A stretch of DNA of 14,234 nt from CAYVBJ01 sp964415185 (GTDB taxonomy: Bacteria; Bacteroidota; Rhodothermia; Balneolales; Balneolaceae): assembly GCA_964415185.1 (NCBI GenBank), contig CAYPZI010000070.1:1-14234 (forward strand). Direction: 5' to 3'. Shown here one piece after another: positions 7,143-14,234 of the stretch. The notes under the pieces were generated by a model, which saw only the letters and a list, made by a program, of their open reading frames with translations, was not told the origin of the DNA and did no database searches. Made by a program: the position numbers and the translations under genes. Position 1 is the first letter of the stretch. The number at the start of each line of letters is the position of its first letter.

Positions 7143-7838
7143 TTATTCAGGATCACTCAGGGATACCGGTATGATTTTTCCATTATAAAACCGATGGCCT
7201 TGTAAAGTGAAATTTGCAATATAGGTTCCCATCTCATCCGGCGTTACAGGTGGTTCGAAACCCGGAAATGCTTCTTTCAACATTTCCGTATATACTGCCC
7301 CGAGGCATAAGCAGTTACAACTGATTTCATTATCAGATAATTCTGCAGCCAAACACTCTGTCAGGATTGAAAGCCCTCCTTTTGAAACACTATAGGCAGA
7401 CAAACCGGGAAATTTACTGCTTCCCTGGAAGCCCCCCATGCTGCTGATATTCACAATATGTGCCCCTTTATTCATGAAAGGAGTTAAAGCCCGCACAAGC
7501 CTTACAGGTGCAAGAAGATTTACATCAAGCTGAAGTTTCCAGTCTTGATCGGTTTGGTTTTTGAATGGCTTATTTATAAGTACGCCGGCATTATTTATCA
7601 AGCCGTCGGGTTTCAGGTTCAAATCCTGTAATTTTTTTTTGAGATCCGATATGAAAGCAGGCTGAGTGAGGTCTCCGGGTACAGCAATCAATTTTTCCGG
7701 GAATTTATCTTCCAGTTTCTTTAAAGGATCTATTGACCTGGCTGTAACAATTACCTTATGGCCTTCTTTTGCCAGGCGGATTGCCGTGTTGTAACCGATT
7801 CCCCTGCTGGCTCCTGTAACTAAAATTGTTTTGGACAT
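7143..7838 (-). CDS. Short-chain dehydrogenase/reductase (SDR), probably NADP(H)-dependent
   Basis: A 231-residue classical SDR, a cytoplasmic oxidoreductase acting on a carbonyl or alcohol; the substrate is not evident. Motifs in order: TGASRGIG (8-15, Rossmann glycine motif), NNAG (82-85), IVNISS (128-133, catalytic serine region) and the active-site pair Y149/K153 in YSVSKGG. R12 in the glycine motif and R35 after the second strand suggest preference for NADP(H); this is inference. Start: I chose the ATG at 7838, giving MSKTILVTGASRGIG, the usual distance to the first motif. A longer frame reaches 7904, but its 22 extra residues have no family counterpart. The C-terminal region is short and ends at DPE. 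The next gene on the strand starts 53 bp further on. Confidence 0.9.
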   Translation of the reverse strand: MSKTILVTGASRGIGYNTAIRLAKEGHKVIVTARSIDPLKKLEDKFPEKLIAVPGDLTQPAFISDLKKKLQDLNLKPDGLINNAGVLINKPFKNQTDQDWKLQLDVNLLAPVRLVRALTPFMNKGAHIVNISSMGGFQGSSKFPGLSAYSVSKGGLSILTECLAAELSDNEISCNCLCLGAVYTEMLKEAFPGFEPPVTPDEMGTYIANFTLQGHRFYNGKIIPVSLSDPE

Positions 7839-8186
7839 GTATTGCTCGATTAAGTGATATTTTAGTGTCGTGTCAATGATAAAATATCGGATAAAAACCC
7901 GCAAAGTTTCCTTTCTGAAATGGCAGTATTTTGAGAGATTGGAATCAATCCTGGGATAAAATTTTTCGGGTTTAGATTTGACATGACATTAGTTATGTAA
8001 ATTGATCAAAAAAATAGATCGTAAAGTTGGTAATGAAAGCGCTTTTTTTGGATATTTAAACAGAGTTCCCAATAACCGCAAGTCATCCGATGACTCATTT
8101 ATTTTAAAATCAATCTTTTATAATTACTCTTGCGGATTTTAGGGAGTTTCAAAATGTAGTGAATATAAATACCATTATAGTGAAAT
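7839..8186. other. Divergent intergenic region between SDR and aminotransferase genes
   Basis: This 348-bp A/T-rich gap contains no convincing gene. It holds the near-palindrome AGTCATCCGATGACT (8081-8095), whose core is also found in the 88-bp array at the right end. TACTCTTG (8125-8132), one mismatch from TAnnTTTG and 55 bases before the aminotransferase ATG, is a possible -7 element. On the minus strand AAACTTTG (7909-7902), 64 bases before the SDR start, is a weaker candidate. Confidence 0.5.
8080..8095. repeat. Solitary copy of the ATCCGATGAC palindromic motif
   Basis: AAGTCATCCGATGACT is a near-perfect palindrome, broken only at its central base pair. Its first 14 bases (8080-8093) are identical to the reverse complement of the left arm of the 88-bp repeat units at 13973-14234. 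It lies about 90 bp upstream of the aminotransferase start. It may be a solo repeat fragment or a protein-binding site. Confidence 0.6.
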
Positions 8187-9317
8187 ATGTCTGATTTTAA
8201 ACCACGTGTTATTTCGGTTCCGCAAAATATTAAAGAATTAAATCGGTATGTGGCCGGTAAAACCATCCAGGAAGTCAGGGATCTTTATAAACCTGAATAT
8301 ATAGCAAAGCTGGCATCCAATGAAAACAGGTTAGGGTGCAGTTCCCGGGTGAAGGAATCTGTTTTGAAGTCATTAGAAACAATTCAGGATTATCCGGACC
8401 CGATTGCCCGGACACTCAGACAAAAACTTGCTAAAAAAAATAATGTTGATGAAGACCAGATCCTGCTGGCAGCAGGCTCAGAGAGTGTCCTCTCGATTAT
8501 ATGCCGCACATTTTTTGAGCAAGACGACAATGCCGTAACTGCAAATGCTACGTTTGTCGGCTTTTTTGTTCAGGCGGGGGTTATGAATATAAAAGTTAAA
8601 AAAGTGCCGGTAACCGATAATTACAAGTTTGATGTCGACGGAATTTTAAATTCAGTTGATGGTAATACAAAAGCAGTCTATATCGCAAACCCGAATAATC
8701 CAACAGGTACCTATTTTACAAAAGACGAATACAGCCGCTTACAGAGAAATTTGCCTGATGAAGTTTTGCTGATTGTTGATGAAGCTTATTATGAATATGC
8801 AAAAGATGTATCCGATTATCCGCATGCCCTGGATAATCTGAAGGCAAATGTGATTGTGCTCAGAACATTTTCAAAAGCATACGGCCTGGCCGGTTTTCGA
8901 ATTGGCTATGCAATCGCTCATCCCGAGCTTATTGATCTGATGATGAAAGCTAAACTTACTTTTGAGCCTACTGCCAGTGCCCAGGCAGCGGCCATTGCCG
9001 CACTTGAGGATGAAGATTTCCTTGAAAAAAGTGTGGATTTGGTAGTAACCGGCAGAAACAAAATCTATGAATTTTTTGACGAACACTCGATAAATTATGT
9101 AGAGTCTATTTCGAACTCGGTGATGATCTGTATGGAAAATGAAGCCGAAGCCGCTCAATTTACTGACGCCATGTTGAAAGAGGGGGTGATATTGCGGCAA
9201 GTCGGGGCATTTGGCCTGCCTGAATGTATTCGCATAACAATCGGTGATAAAAAAGATATGAGGCATTTCGAAAATAGTTTTGTGAAGGTAATGCAAGAGA
9301 TTTTACCTTCCGTGTGA
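8187..9317 (+). CDS. hisC: Histidinol-phosphate aminotransferase family PLP enzyme (HisC-like)
   Basis: A 376-residue fold-type I aminotransferase resembling HisC (histidinol phosphate + 2-oxoglutarate to imidazole acetol phosphate + glutamate). Motifs: YVAGKTIQEV near the N-terminus (21-30), SNENRLG (44-50), IANPNNPTGT (166-175), VDEAYYEY (197-204), the PLP-binding TFSKAYGLAGFRIGY (227-241) with Schiff-base K230, and C-terminal R349 in CIRITIG, which binds the substrate carboxylate or phosphate end. Length is normal. Two signatures differ from typical HisC: R48 replaces proline in NENPLG, and GSES (97-100) replaces GSDE. No other histidine gene is nearby. The next gene, 20 bp on, is a branched-chain oxo-acid dehydrogenase E1, so aromatic or branched-chain transamination is a fair alternative. 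The fold and chemistry are sure; the symbol is tentative. Confidence 0.82.
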   Translation: MSDFKPRVISVPQNIKELNRYVAGKTIQEVRDLYKPEYIAKLASNENRLGCSSRVKESVLKSLETIQDYPDPIARTLRQKLAKKNNVDEDQILLAAGSESVLSIICRTFFEQDDNAVTANATFVGFFVQAGVMNIKVKKVPVTDNYKFDVDGILNSVDGNTKAVYIANPNNPTGTYFTKDEYSRLQRNLPDEVLLIVDEAYYEYAKDVSDYPHALDNLKANVIVLRTFSKAYGLAGFRIGYAIAHPELIDLMMKAKLTFEPTASAQAAAIAALEDEDFLEKSVDLVVTGRNKIYEFFDEHSINYVESISNSVMICMENEAEAAQFTDAMLKEGVILRQVGAFGLPECIRITIGDKKDMRHFENSFVKVMQEILPSV

Positions 9318-9337
9318 TTTCTAATAAATTTTAATTT

Positions 9338-11434
9338 ATGTCGGAAAAAGAAAAGAATTTAAAGCAAAAGATTATTCAGAATTTTGAGTGGAAAGATATT
9401 GTCCGAACAATTCAGTATTCACGGGCAATTGACCGGAAAGAAGAAAATGAGCTGGTACCTGAAAAAAAGGTGTTGTACCAGTTTACCGCCCGGGGACATG
9501 AACTCGGCCAGGTTTTAATGGGTTCAATTCTCAATCATCAACATGATGCTGCGAGCGCTTACTATCGTTCAAGGCCTCTGCTTCTCTCACTAGGCCTATC
9601 GCTCGAGGATGCGATGGCTGCACCAATGGCAAAGTCCGGGGGATATAGCGACGGCCGTGACATCGGGGTGGTATGCAATAAACCCGGCAACGGCAAAGCT
9701 ACGGTCCTGCCGATGGCAGGTGATGTGGGATCGCAATATACGCCGGCCATAGGCTGGGCACAGGCTATAGATTACCGTCAAAAGACGCTTCAGCAGCCTG
9801 AGTACGAGGGAGCCATATCGGTTGTTTTCGGAGGGGACGGGTCAGTGGCTACCAATGGGTTTTGGTCGGCTGTGACAATCGCAACTACATTGAATCTTCC
9901 CGTACTGTTTTTTATTGAGGATAATAACTATGGCATATCCGTACCTTCTCAGTTTCAGACCCCGGGAGGAAACATTGCAAATAATCTTCGTTCTTTTAAA
10001 AATCTTAACATCATGGATGGAGACGGTACAAATCCTGAAGAGGCTGCAGAGCTTATTTCCAGGGCGGTTGAATATGCCCGTTCGGGAAGAGGGCCTTTAT
10101 TGTTGAGGCTGACCGTCCCCCGGCTTACCGGACATTCTTACCAGGATAACCAGGCGTACAAGGATGAAAAACTGATTAAAAAGGAAGAAAAAAACGATCC
10201 GCTCAAAAAGCTCGAAAATTACCTGGTGCCGGAGGCGATCAGTAAAAAAGAATGGAAAGAGCTCGAAAAAGAGTGCGAAGAAAAGATTGAGGAAGTTGCA
10301 GAGAAAGCCTGGAACCGCCCGGATCCGGAAACCGGGAAAATTACCAAATACCTGTTTGCCGAAAACGGGGAAGACGGTTCATATGAAGCTCCTGAAGTTG
10401 GTGGTGTCATTCATGATAACATTGAGCTGCCCAAAGGGTCTGAAAAGCCTGAGCCTGAAAAGCAGAGAATTAATATAGTTGAATCGATTCGCAGGACATT
10501 GAAAAACGAACTTGCCCTTAATGACAGGCTTATGGTTTTTGGAGAAGATGTGGGAGCCAAGGGCGGGGTGCACGCGGTAACACTTGGATTGCAATCGGAG
10601 TTTGGTGAAGACCGGGTATTTGATACCAGCCTTTCGGAGGAAGGTATTATCGGCAGGGCCGTTGGATTGGCCTATGCCGGGCTGATGCCGGTTGCTGAAA
10701 TTCAATTCAGAAAATATGCCGATCCCGCCACGGAACAACTCAAAAATTGCGGTACCATTCGATGGCGGACTGCAAACCGATTTGCAGCACCTGTAGTGGT
10801 CAGAATGCCCGGCGGATTTGCAAAGTGCGGTGATCCCTGGCACAGCGAATCAAATGAGGCGTTTTTTGCTCACATTGTCGGCTGGCAAGTGGTTATGCCA
10901 TCCAATGCCGAGGATGCCGCCGGTTTATTGAGGTCTGCCATGAGGAGTCATAACCCCACAATTTTTTTCGAGCACAGAAATTTACTGGATGCCAAATGGT
11001 CAAGAAGGCCATATCCCGGCGATGATTTTGTTATTCCATTTGGCAAGGGAAACATACTTAAAGAAGGTGATGAAGTGACCATTGTAACCTGGGGTGCCAT
11101 GTGTGAACGGACACTTGACGCTGTATCGGAAACAGGAATTGATGCCGAAGTTATAGATTTGAGATCCATTATCCCATGGGACCGCGATATGATCACAAAC
11201 TCGGTTAAGAAAACAAACCGGTGTTTGATTGTACATGAAGATCAAATGACTGCCGGGTTCGGAGCCGAAATAGCAGCTTTTGTATCGAATGATCTGTTCA
11301 AATATTTGGATGCCCCGGTATTGCGGCATGCCATGCCGGATATGCCCGTTCCATATAACGTTCAGCTTATGAACAGTGTGCTGCCTGGCAAAGAATCAAT
11401 CGCTGCCAAATTAAAAGAAATTGCAAGTTTCTGA
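9338..11434 (+). CDS. Fused alpha-beta E1 of a 2-oxo acid dehydrogenase (probably branched-chain)
   Basis: A 698-residue thiamine-diphosphate enzyme joining both E1 subunits, which decarboxylates a 2-oxo acid and transfers the acyl group to lipoyl-E2. The alpha half (about 18-325) has YYRSRPL (75-81) and the ThDP/Mg motif from GGDGS (165-169) to EDNNYG (194-199). A charged linker (about 326-376, rich in E, K and P) follows. The beta half (about 378-698) has VFGEDVGAKGG (400-410), HSESNEAFFAH (502-512) with likely catalytic histidines, and VHEDQMTAGFGAE (632-644). This fused form is common in Bacteroidota-like bacteria and is usually called 2-oxoisovalerate dehydrogenase; pyruvate or acetoin specificity cannot be excluded. 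E2 and E3 are not in the window. It lies 20 bp after the aminotransferase without a visible terminator, so the two are probably one operon. Confidence 0.93.
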   Translation: MSEKEKNLKQKIIQNFEWKDIVRTIQYSRAIDRKEENELVPEKKVLYQFTARGHELGQVLMGSILNHQHDAASAYYRSRPLLLSLGLSLEDAMAAPMAKSGGYSDGRDIGVVCNKPGNGKATVLPMAGDVGSQYTPAIGWAQAIDYRQKTLQQPEYEGAISVVFGGDGSVATNGFWSAVTIATTLNLPVLFFIEDNNYGISVPSQFQTPGGNIANNLRSFKNLNIMDGDGTNPEEAAELISRAVEYARSGRGPLLLRLTVPRLTGHSYQDNQAYKDEKLIKKEEKNDPLKKLENYLVPEAISKKEWKELEKECEEKIEEVAEKAWNRPDPETGKITKYLFAENGEDGSYEAPEVGGVIHDNIELPKGSEKPEPEKQRINIVESIRRTLKNELALNDRLMVFGEDVGAKGGVHAVTLGLQSEFGEDRVFDTSLSEEGIIGRAVGLAYAGLMPVAEIQFRKYADPATEQLKNCGTIRWRTANRFAAPVVVRMPGGFAKCGDPWHSESNEAFFAHIVGWQVVMPSNAEDAAGLLRSAMRSHNPTIFFEHRNLLDAKWSRRPYPGDDFVIPFGKGNILKEGDEVTIVTWGAMCERTLDAVSETGIDAEVIDLRSIIPWDRDMITNSVKKTNRCLIVHEDQMTAGFGAEIAAFVSNDLFKYLDAPVLRHAMPDMPVPYNVQLMNSVLPGKESIAAKLKEIASF

Positions 11435-11462
11435 CTATCCTGTTTTAATCCTGTTTATTCGC

Positions 11463-11470
11463 TATCTTTG
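11463..11470 (+). promoter_or_regulatory. Bacteroidota-type -7 element for the histidine kinase gene
   Basis: TATCTTTG matches the TAnnTTTG consensus exactly and repeats the element found at 3225-3232. It lies 40 bases before the kinase ATG at 11511, which implies a short leader. A clear TTG at the -33 position is absent. The presence of an own promoter argues that the kinase is transcribed separately from the E1 gene, which ends at 11434. Confidence 0.6.
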
Positions 11471-11510
11471 CCCTTTCAGTTTGTTATTATCTAAAGTGTC
11501 ATCATTGTAA

Positions 11511-13355
11511 ATGCGTCTTAATCTGAAGCTGATTCTGGGGTTTGTATCTGTTGCTGCACTGATACTTGTGGTCGGAGCGTCATCTTACCTTTTGAATGAT
11601 GAAATTAAAACCGAGCTGATCGATGAGAGTCGCTCAACTATAAATGAACTTCAAACATTTTCAGAGCTGACATTAAACATTCAGAATTCTTTGATCTATG
11701 TGCGAAGTTATCTTGTAGAACGGGACAGGCTGAAAAAAAATCCTGATGATCTGGATACAAATCTGAAAGTTAGCCTGGCCAGGGACCAAATTAATCAGAG
11801 CCTGAACAGGTTTGAAACCTTACTGGATAGGATCCAACACAAGTCGGTTAATCAGAGGTTTGATTCTGAGACAGCTAATCTATATCAGGAAGACCTGAAG
11901 GAAATAATCGATTCATTACAGGTTGCATTTTTGCCGTACAAATCACTGATAACCCAGCTTCTCGAGGTTCAGCTTAATGAGGACAACGGTTTTGGTGATC
12001 AAATGTATAACACTACTATAGAACCTTATTACAGGGGAACCCTGCTGCCGATAATTGAGAGCCTAAGGGAAAATGAACAGGTTCGTGTGGATGCCCAGCT
12101 CGGCCTTTTGCAGAAAGCAGCAGAAGAAACCGGAATCAATATCATTCTGTTAACAGGTATTGGTTTTGTTGTTGCTATCTGGCTGGCCTACTTTGTGTAT
12201 GTTTCTATTGCCGGATTGTTAAAAAACCTTTCGAATGCCGCCCAAAAAATAGGAGAGGGACATCTTGAAAACAGAATTCATCTTGGTACAAATGATGAGC
12301 TGGAAAGCGTGGCTGAATCCATCAACCAGATGGCAGAAAAACTGAGTAAAAGCATGGTATCAAGAGCCTATGTGAATAATATTCTTCAGTCAATGGGTGA
12401 TATGCTGGTAGTGGCCGACGAAAAGATGAAAATAAAAATGGTGAATGCGGCTACGGTTAATAAACTGGGTTATTCTGAAAAAGAATTGAGAGGAAAACCT
12501 CTCTTTATACTGATTGATGAATCTGATTCTAAAGAAATCCGGAATAAACTGAAAAAAATCAAAAACGGCCAGCCAACGAGTTTTGAAACGCTTTATCGTA
12601 CGAAAGAAGGTGATTCAATCCCGGTGATTTTATCACATTCCAAGATCATGGATGAATACTCTGTTGATCAGGGGCTTGTTTGTGTTGCCAGTGATATATC
12701 AGCTCAAAAAGAAGCCGAACAGAAAATTGCGAATTCACTGAAAGAAAAGAACGTATTACTCGCCGAGATACACCACAGGGTTAAAAATAATCTTGCTGTT
12801 ATTTCAGGTTTGTTACAGATGCAGATCTGGAACGTGGATGATGACAGAAATATTGAAGCTTTACGGGACAGCCAGATGAGAGTTCAGTCGATTGCTCTTG
12901 TGCATGAAAAACTCTATCAGTCGGAATCATTTACCAATATCAATTTTGAAAGCTATATCAAAGATTTGGCGGAGGCGATTCAAAAAACCTACGATCATAA
13001 CGAAAGGCCCATCAGTTTTGACGTGCAAATTGATGATATTAAAATTACTTTAAACCAGGCAATTCCACTTTCATTGCTCTTAAACGAGTTGATTGTAAAT
13101 GCTTATAAGCATGCATTTAAAGATTTGAATGAGGGTAAAATATTTATCAGCCTGAAGAAAAAAGATGATGACCTGGTACTTACGTTCGGTGATAATGGTG
13201 TTGGGTTACCGGAAGATGTTGAACTGAAAAAGAGCCAGTCACTGGGATCCACCCTGATCAAAACACTTGTTCAACAATTAAACGGTTCGTTTGAGGATAT
13301 ATCTTCAAACTATGAAAGAGGATTTCATATCAGGATACAAATTGTTCCTGCCTGA
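11511..13355 (+). CDS. Membrane sensor histidine kinase (HAMP-PAS-HisKA_2-HATPase)
   Basis: A 614-residue two-component sensor kinase of the inner membrane. Order: TM1 (about 7-28), an extracytoplasmic, helical, chemoreceptor-like sensor region (about 30-208), TM2 (209-231), HAMP (about 232-283, with NDELESVAESINQMA at 261-275), PAS (about 288-400), a short coil, HisKA_2 with EIHHRVKNNL (419-428) and HATPase. The phospho-acceptor should be H422, the histidine before the arginine in this family. ATP-lid and N-box marks are NELIVNAYKHA (525-535) and DNGVGL (561-566). No receiver domain or response regulator is encoded in the window, so the partner is elsewhere. HisKA_2 kinases often act in stress or light responses with unusual regulators; the signal here is unknown. 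It has its own promoter and an ATG start. Confidence 0.92.
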   Translation: MRLNLKLILGFVSVAALILVVGASSYLLNDEIKTELIDESRSTINELQTFSELTLNIQNSLIYVRSYLVERDRLKKNPDDLDTNLKVSLARDQINQSLNRFETLLDRIQHKSVNQRFDSETANLYQEDLKEIIDSLQVAFLPYKSLITQLLEVQLNEDNGFGDQMYNTTIEPYYRGTLLPIIESLRENEQVRVDAQLGLLQKAAEETGINIILLTGIGFVVAIWLAYFVYVSIAGLLKNLSNAAQKIGEGHLENRIHLGTNDELESVAESINQMAEKLSKSMVSRAYVNNILQSMGDMLVVADEKMKIKMVNAATVNKLGYSEKELRGKPLFILIDESDSKEIRNKLKKIKNGQPTSFETLYRTKEGDSIPVILSHSKIMDEYSVDQGLVCVASDISAQKEAEQKIANSLKEKNVLLAEIHHRVKNNLAVISGLLQMQIWNVDDDRNIEALRDSQMRVQSIALVHEKLYQSESFTNINFESYIKDLAEAIQKTYDHNERPISFDVQIDDIKITLNQAIPLSLLLNELIVNAYKHAFKDLNEGKIFISLKKKDDDLVLTFGDNGVGLPEDVELKKSQSLGSTLIKTLVQQLNGSFEDISSNYERGFHIRIQIVPA

Positions 13356-13357
13356 AG

Positions 13358-13395
13358 TTTCCGGTTATTCAAAACAAATACGAATTTCCCGGAAA
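13358..13395 (+). terminator. Possible hairpin after the histidine kinase gene
   Basis: TTTCCGG (13358-13364) and CCGGAAA (13389-13395) form a 7-bp perfect inverted repeat with a 24-base spacer, starting 3 bases after the kinase stop codon. There is no T-run directly after the stem, so termination is uncertain. Confidence 0.3.
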
Positions 13396-13473
13396 GAATT
13401 CTTTGTTCGATTTAATATTTCACATTTTGTCAATCCCCGGATTAGTGTCCATCCCTAACATAGCTTGACCATG

Positions 13474-13567
13474 AACCACAAACAACGTACGACGAACAAA
13501 CGTATCCGGTACAAATCTGATGCAACTATAAAATCGCGACTTGTACTTTTACGCTAAGTGAGGAGTT
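13474..13567 (+). repeat. 94-bp dispersed intergenic repeat, copy 2
   Basis: Second copy of the repeat at 47-140, same orientation, ten substitutions and no gaps. It begins AACCACAAACAACG and ends AGGAGTT, 22 bases from the end (stop side) of the minus-strand DUF779 gene. Flanking sequence on both sides differs from copy 1, which fixes the element's limits at about 94 bp. Confidence 0.85.
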
Positions 13568-13589
13568 TAGAGTATGTGTGACGTTTTAA

Positions 13590-13955
13590 CTATTGCTCCT
13601 TACTCAATTCCTGGTATTCCTGGTCGGTAAACAGGCGTGATTTTATTACAAATCTAACTCCAAGTGGAATTTCAAGTGAAAAGCTTGCCCCGCGTCCTTC
13701 AGTCACATCAACGGTTAAGTGAGTATGTTTCCAGTATTCATACTGATCGCGGGACATATAAAAATCGCATCCGCAAATTTCGCCCAGTTTCACATCGGAT
13801 GAACCTGTTTTAAAATCACCGTCTTCAAAACACATCGGTGAGGATCCGTCACAGCAGCCCCCGCTCTGATGGAACATTAGTTTACCGTATCGTTTTTTTA
13901 ATTTATCGATTATTTTTTTTGCTTCTTCGGTTACCGATACGCGTTCTACAGGCAT
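13590..13955 (-). CDS. DUF779 family protein
   Basis: A 121-residue protein of the DUF779 family (small, conserved, function not established; from memory the gene often stands beside an aldehyde dehydrogenase gene). The core signature is intact: LMFHQSGGCCDGSSPMC (26-42), then GEICGCDFYM (58-67), with cysteines C34, C35, C42, C61, C63 and histidines H29, H77, H79 that could bind metal or form a redox site; that role is inference. Start: I chose the ATG at 13955, giving MPVERVSV, the usual family N-terminus and length. An in-frame ATG at 13994 adds 13 residues, but it lies inside the 88-bp repeat array. No aldehyde dehydrogenase is visible; its usual position would be beyond the array or the window edge. 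The promoter must lie in or next to the repeats. Confidence 0.9.
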   Translation of the reverse strand: MPVERVSVTEEAKKIIDKLKKRYGKLMFHQSGGCCDGSSPMCFEDGDFKTGSSDVKLGEICGCDFYMSRDQYEYWKHTHLTVDVTEGRGASFSLEIPLGVRFVIKSRLFTDQEYQELSKEQ

Positions 13956-13972
13956 AATTGCAACATTTATTG

Positions 13973-14234
13973 ATTCATCGGATGACTTAAGCAATGGTTG
14001 CGCATGGATGGTTATGAAACCTCAGTCATCCGATGAGTGGTTATGAGTTTTGGTTGTGATATTCACCGGATGACTTAAGCGATGGTTGCCCATGGATGGT
14101 TATGAAACCTCAGTCATCCGATGAGTAGTTATGAGTTTTGGTTGTGATATTCATCGGATGACTTAAGCAATGGTTGCTAATGGATGGTTATGAAACCTCA
14201 GTCATCCGATGAGTGGTTATGAGTTTTGGTTGTG
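13973..14234. repeat. Tandem array of 88-bp units with internal inverted repeats (truncated by window end)
   Basis: Three head-to-tail units start at 13973, 14061 and 14149; the third is cut after 86 bases by the window end. Units 1 and 3 differ at two positions, units 1 and 2 at four. Each unit carries TCATCGGATGACT and, 36 bases later, its reverse complement AGTCATCCGATGA (13975-13987 with 14024-14036 in unit 1). In unit 2 the left arm has one mismatch (CACC for CATC). GGTTATGA occurs twice per unit. The variable bases cluster at the three bases following GGTTG. The array begins 18 bp upstream of the DUF779 start codon. Confidence 0.92.

Noticed and set aside
7839..7904. Longer SDR start
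   Set aside because: SDRs normally begin a few residues before the TGxxxGxG motif; the 22 additional residues show no targeting signal or motif.
7895..7973. AAACCCG (7895-7901) and CGGGTTT (7967-7973) inverted pair upstream of the SDR gene
   Set aside because: Only 7 bp with a 65-base spacer; likely chance in this A/T-rich gap.
11434..11460. Terminator after the E1 gene
   Set aside because: The segment shows a short direct repeat (ATCCTGTTT twice) but no stem-loop; no terminator could be supported.
13956..13994. N-terminal extension of the DUF779 protein from an upstream ATG
   Set aside because: The added residues come mostly from the tandem repeat and have no family counterpart; the ATG at 13955 gives the usual N-terminus.
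13973..14234. CRISPR array
   Set aside because: The units are head-to-tail copies of 88 bp with no unique spacers; the variable bases are only a few per unit, and no cas gene is near.

Overview
The window looks like an ordinary chromosomal stretch from a low-40s %GC bacterium of the Bacteroidota/Balneolota type. This is an inference from four things. Two intergenic regions carry exact TAnnTTTG -7 promoter elements. Starts are preceded by A/T-rich sequence without clear Shine-Dalgarno motifs. The oxo-acid dehydrogenase E1 is an alpha-beta fusion. The sirtuin and glycine-zipper protein resemble those of that group. I cannot assign a genus. No phage, transposase, CRISPR, rRNA or tRNA gene was seen.

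Layout. 1-346 is non-coding and repeat-rich, and lies at the 3' end of a minus-strand SNF2 helicase (347-2989). A divergent 280-bp gap holding a promoter leads to a tightly packed plus-strand trio: an acyl-CoA dehydrogenase with a C-terminal extension (3270-4817, TTG start), a cysteine-free class III sirtuin (4823-5524) and a divergent SGNH hydrolase (5528-6418), separated by 5 and 3 bp. This trio converges, with 5 bp between, on a minus-strand pair: a short-chain dehydrogenase (7143-7838) followed by a secreted glycine-zipper protein with an internal duplication (6424-7089). After a 348-bp divergent gap come a histidinol-phosphate-aminotransferase-like enzyme (8187-9317) and the fused E1 of a branched-chain 2-oxo acid dehydrogenase (9338-11434), 20 bp apart. 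A membrane histidine kinase of the HisKA_2 type has its own promoter (11511-13355). The right end holds a minus-strand DUF779 protein (13590-13955) and the beginning of an 88-bp tandem array.

How the genes may work together. The acyl-CoA dehydrogenase, sirtuin and SGNH genes are probably one transcript and could join acyl-CoA oxidation to removal of acyl groups from proteins or small molecules. The aminotransferase and E1 could act in sequence: amino acid to 2-oxo acid to acyl-CoA. Both links rest on gene spacing and family knowledge.

Non-coding structure is the most unusual part. A 94-bp intergenic repeat occurs at 47-140 and 13474-13567 (84/94 identical), both times on the 3' side of a minus-strand gene. 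Three near-identical 88-bp units (13973-14234, cut by the window end) each carry a 13-bp inverted repeat. A 14-base part of that arm recurs once more at 8080-8093, upstream of the aminotransferase.
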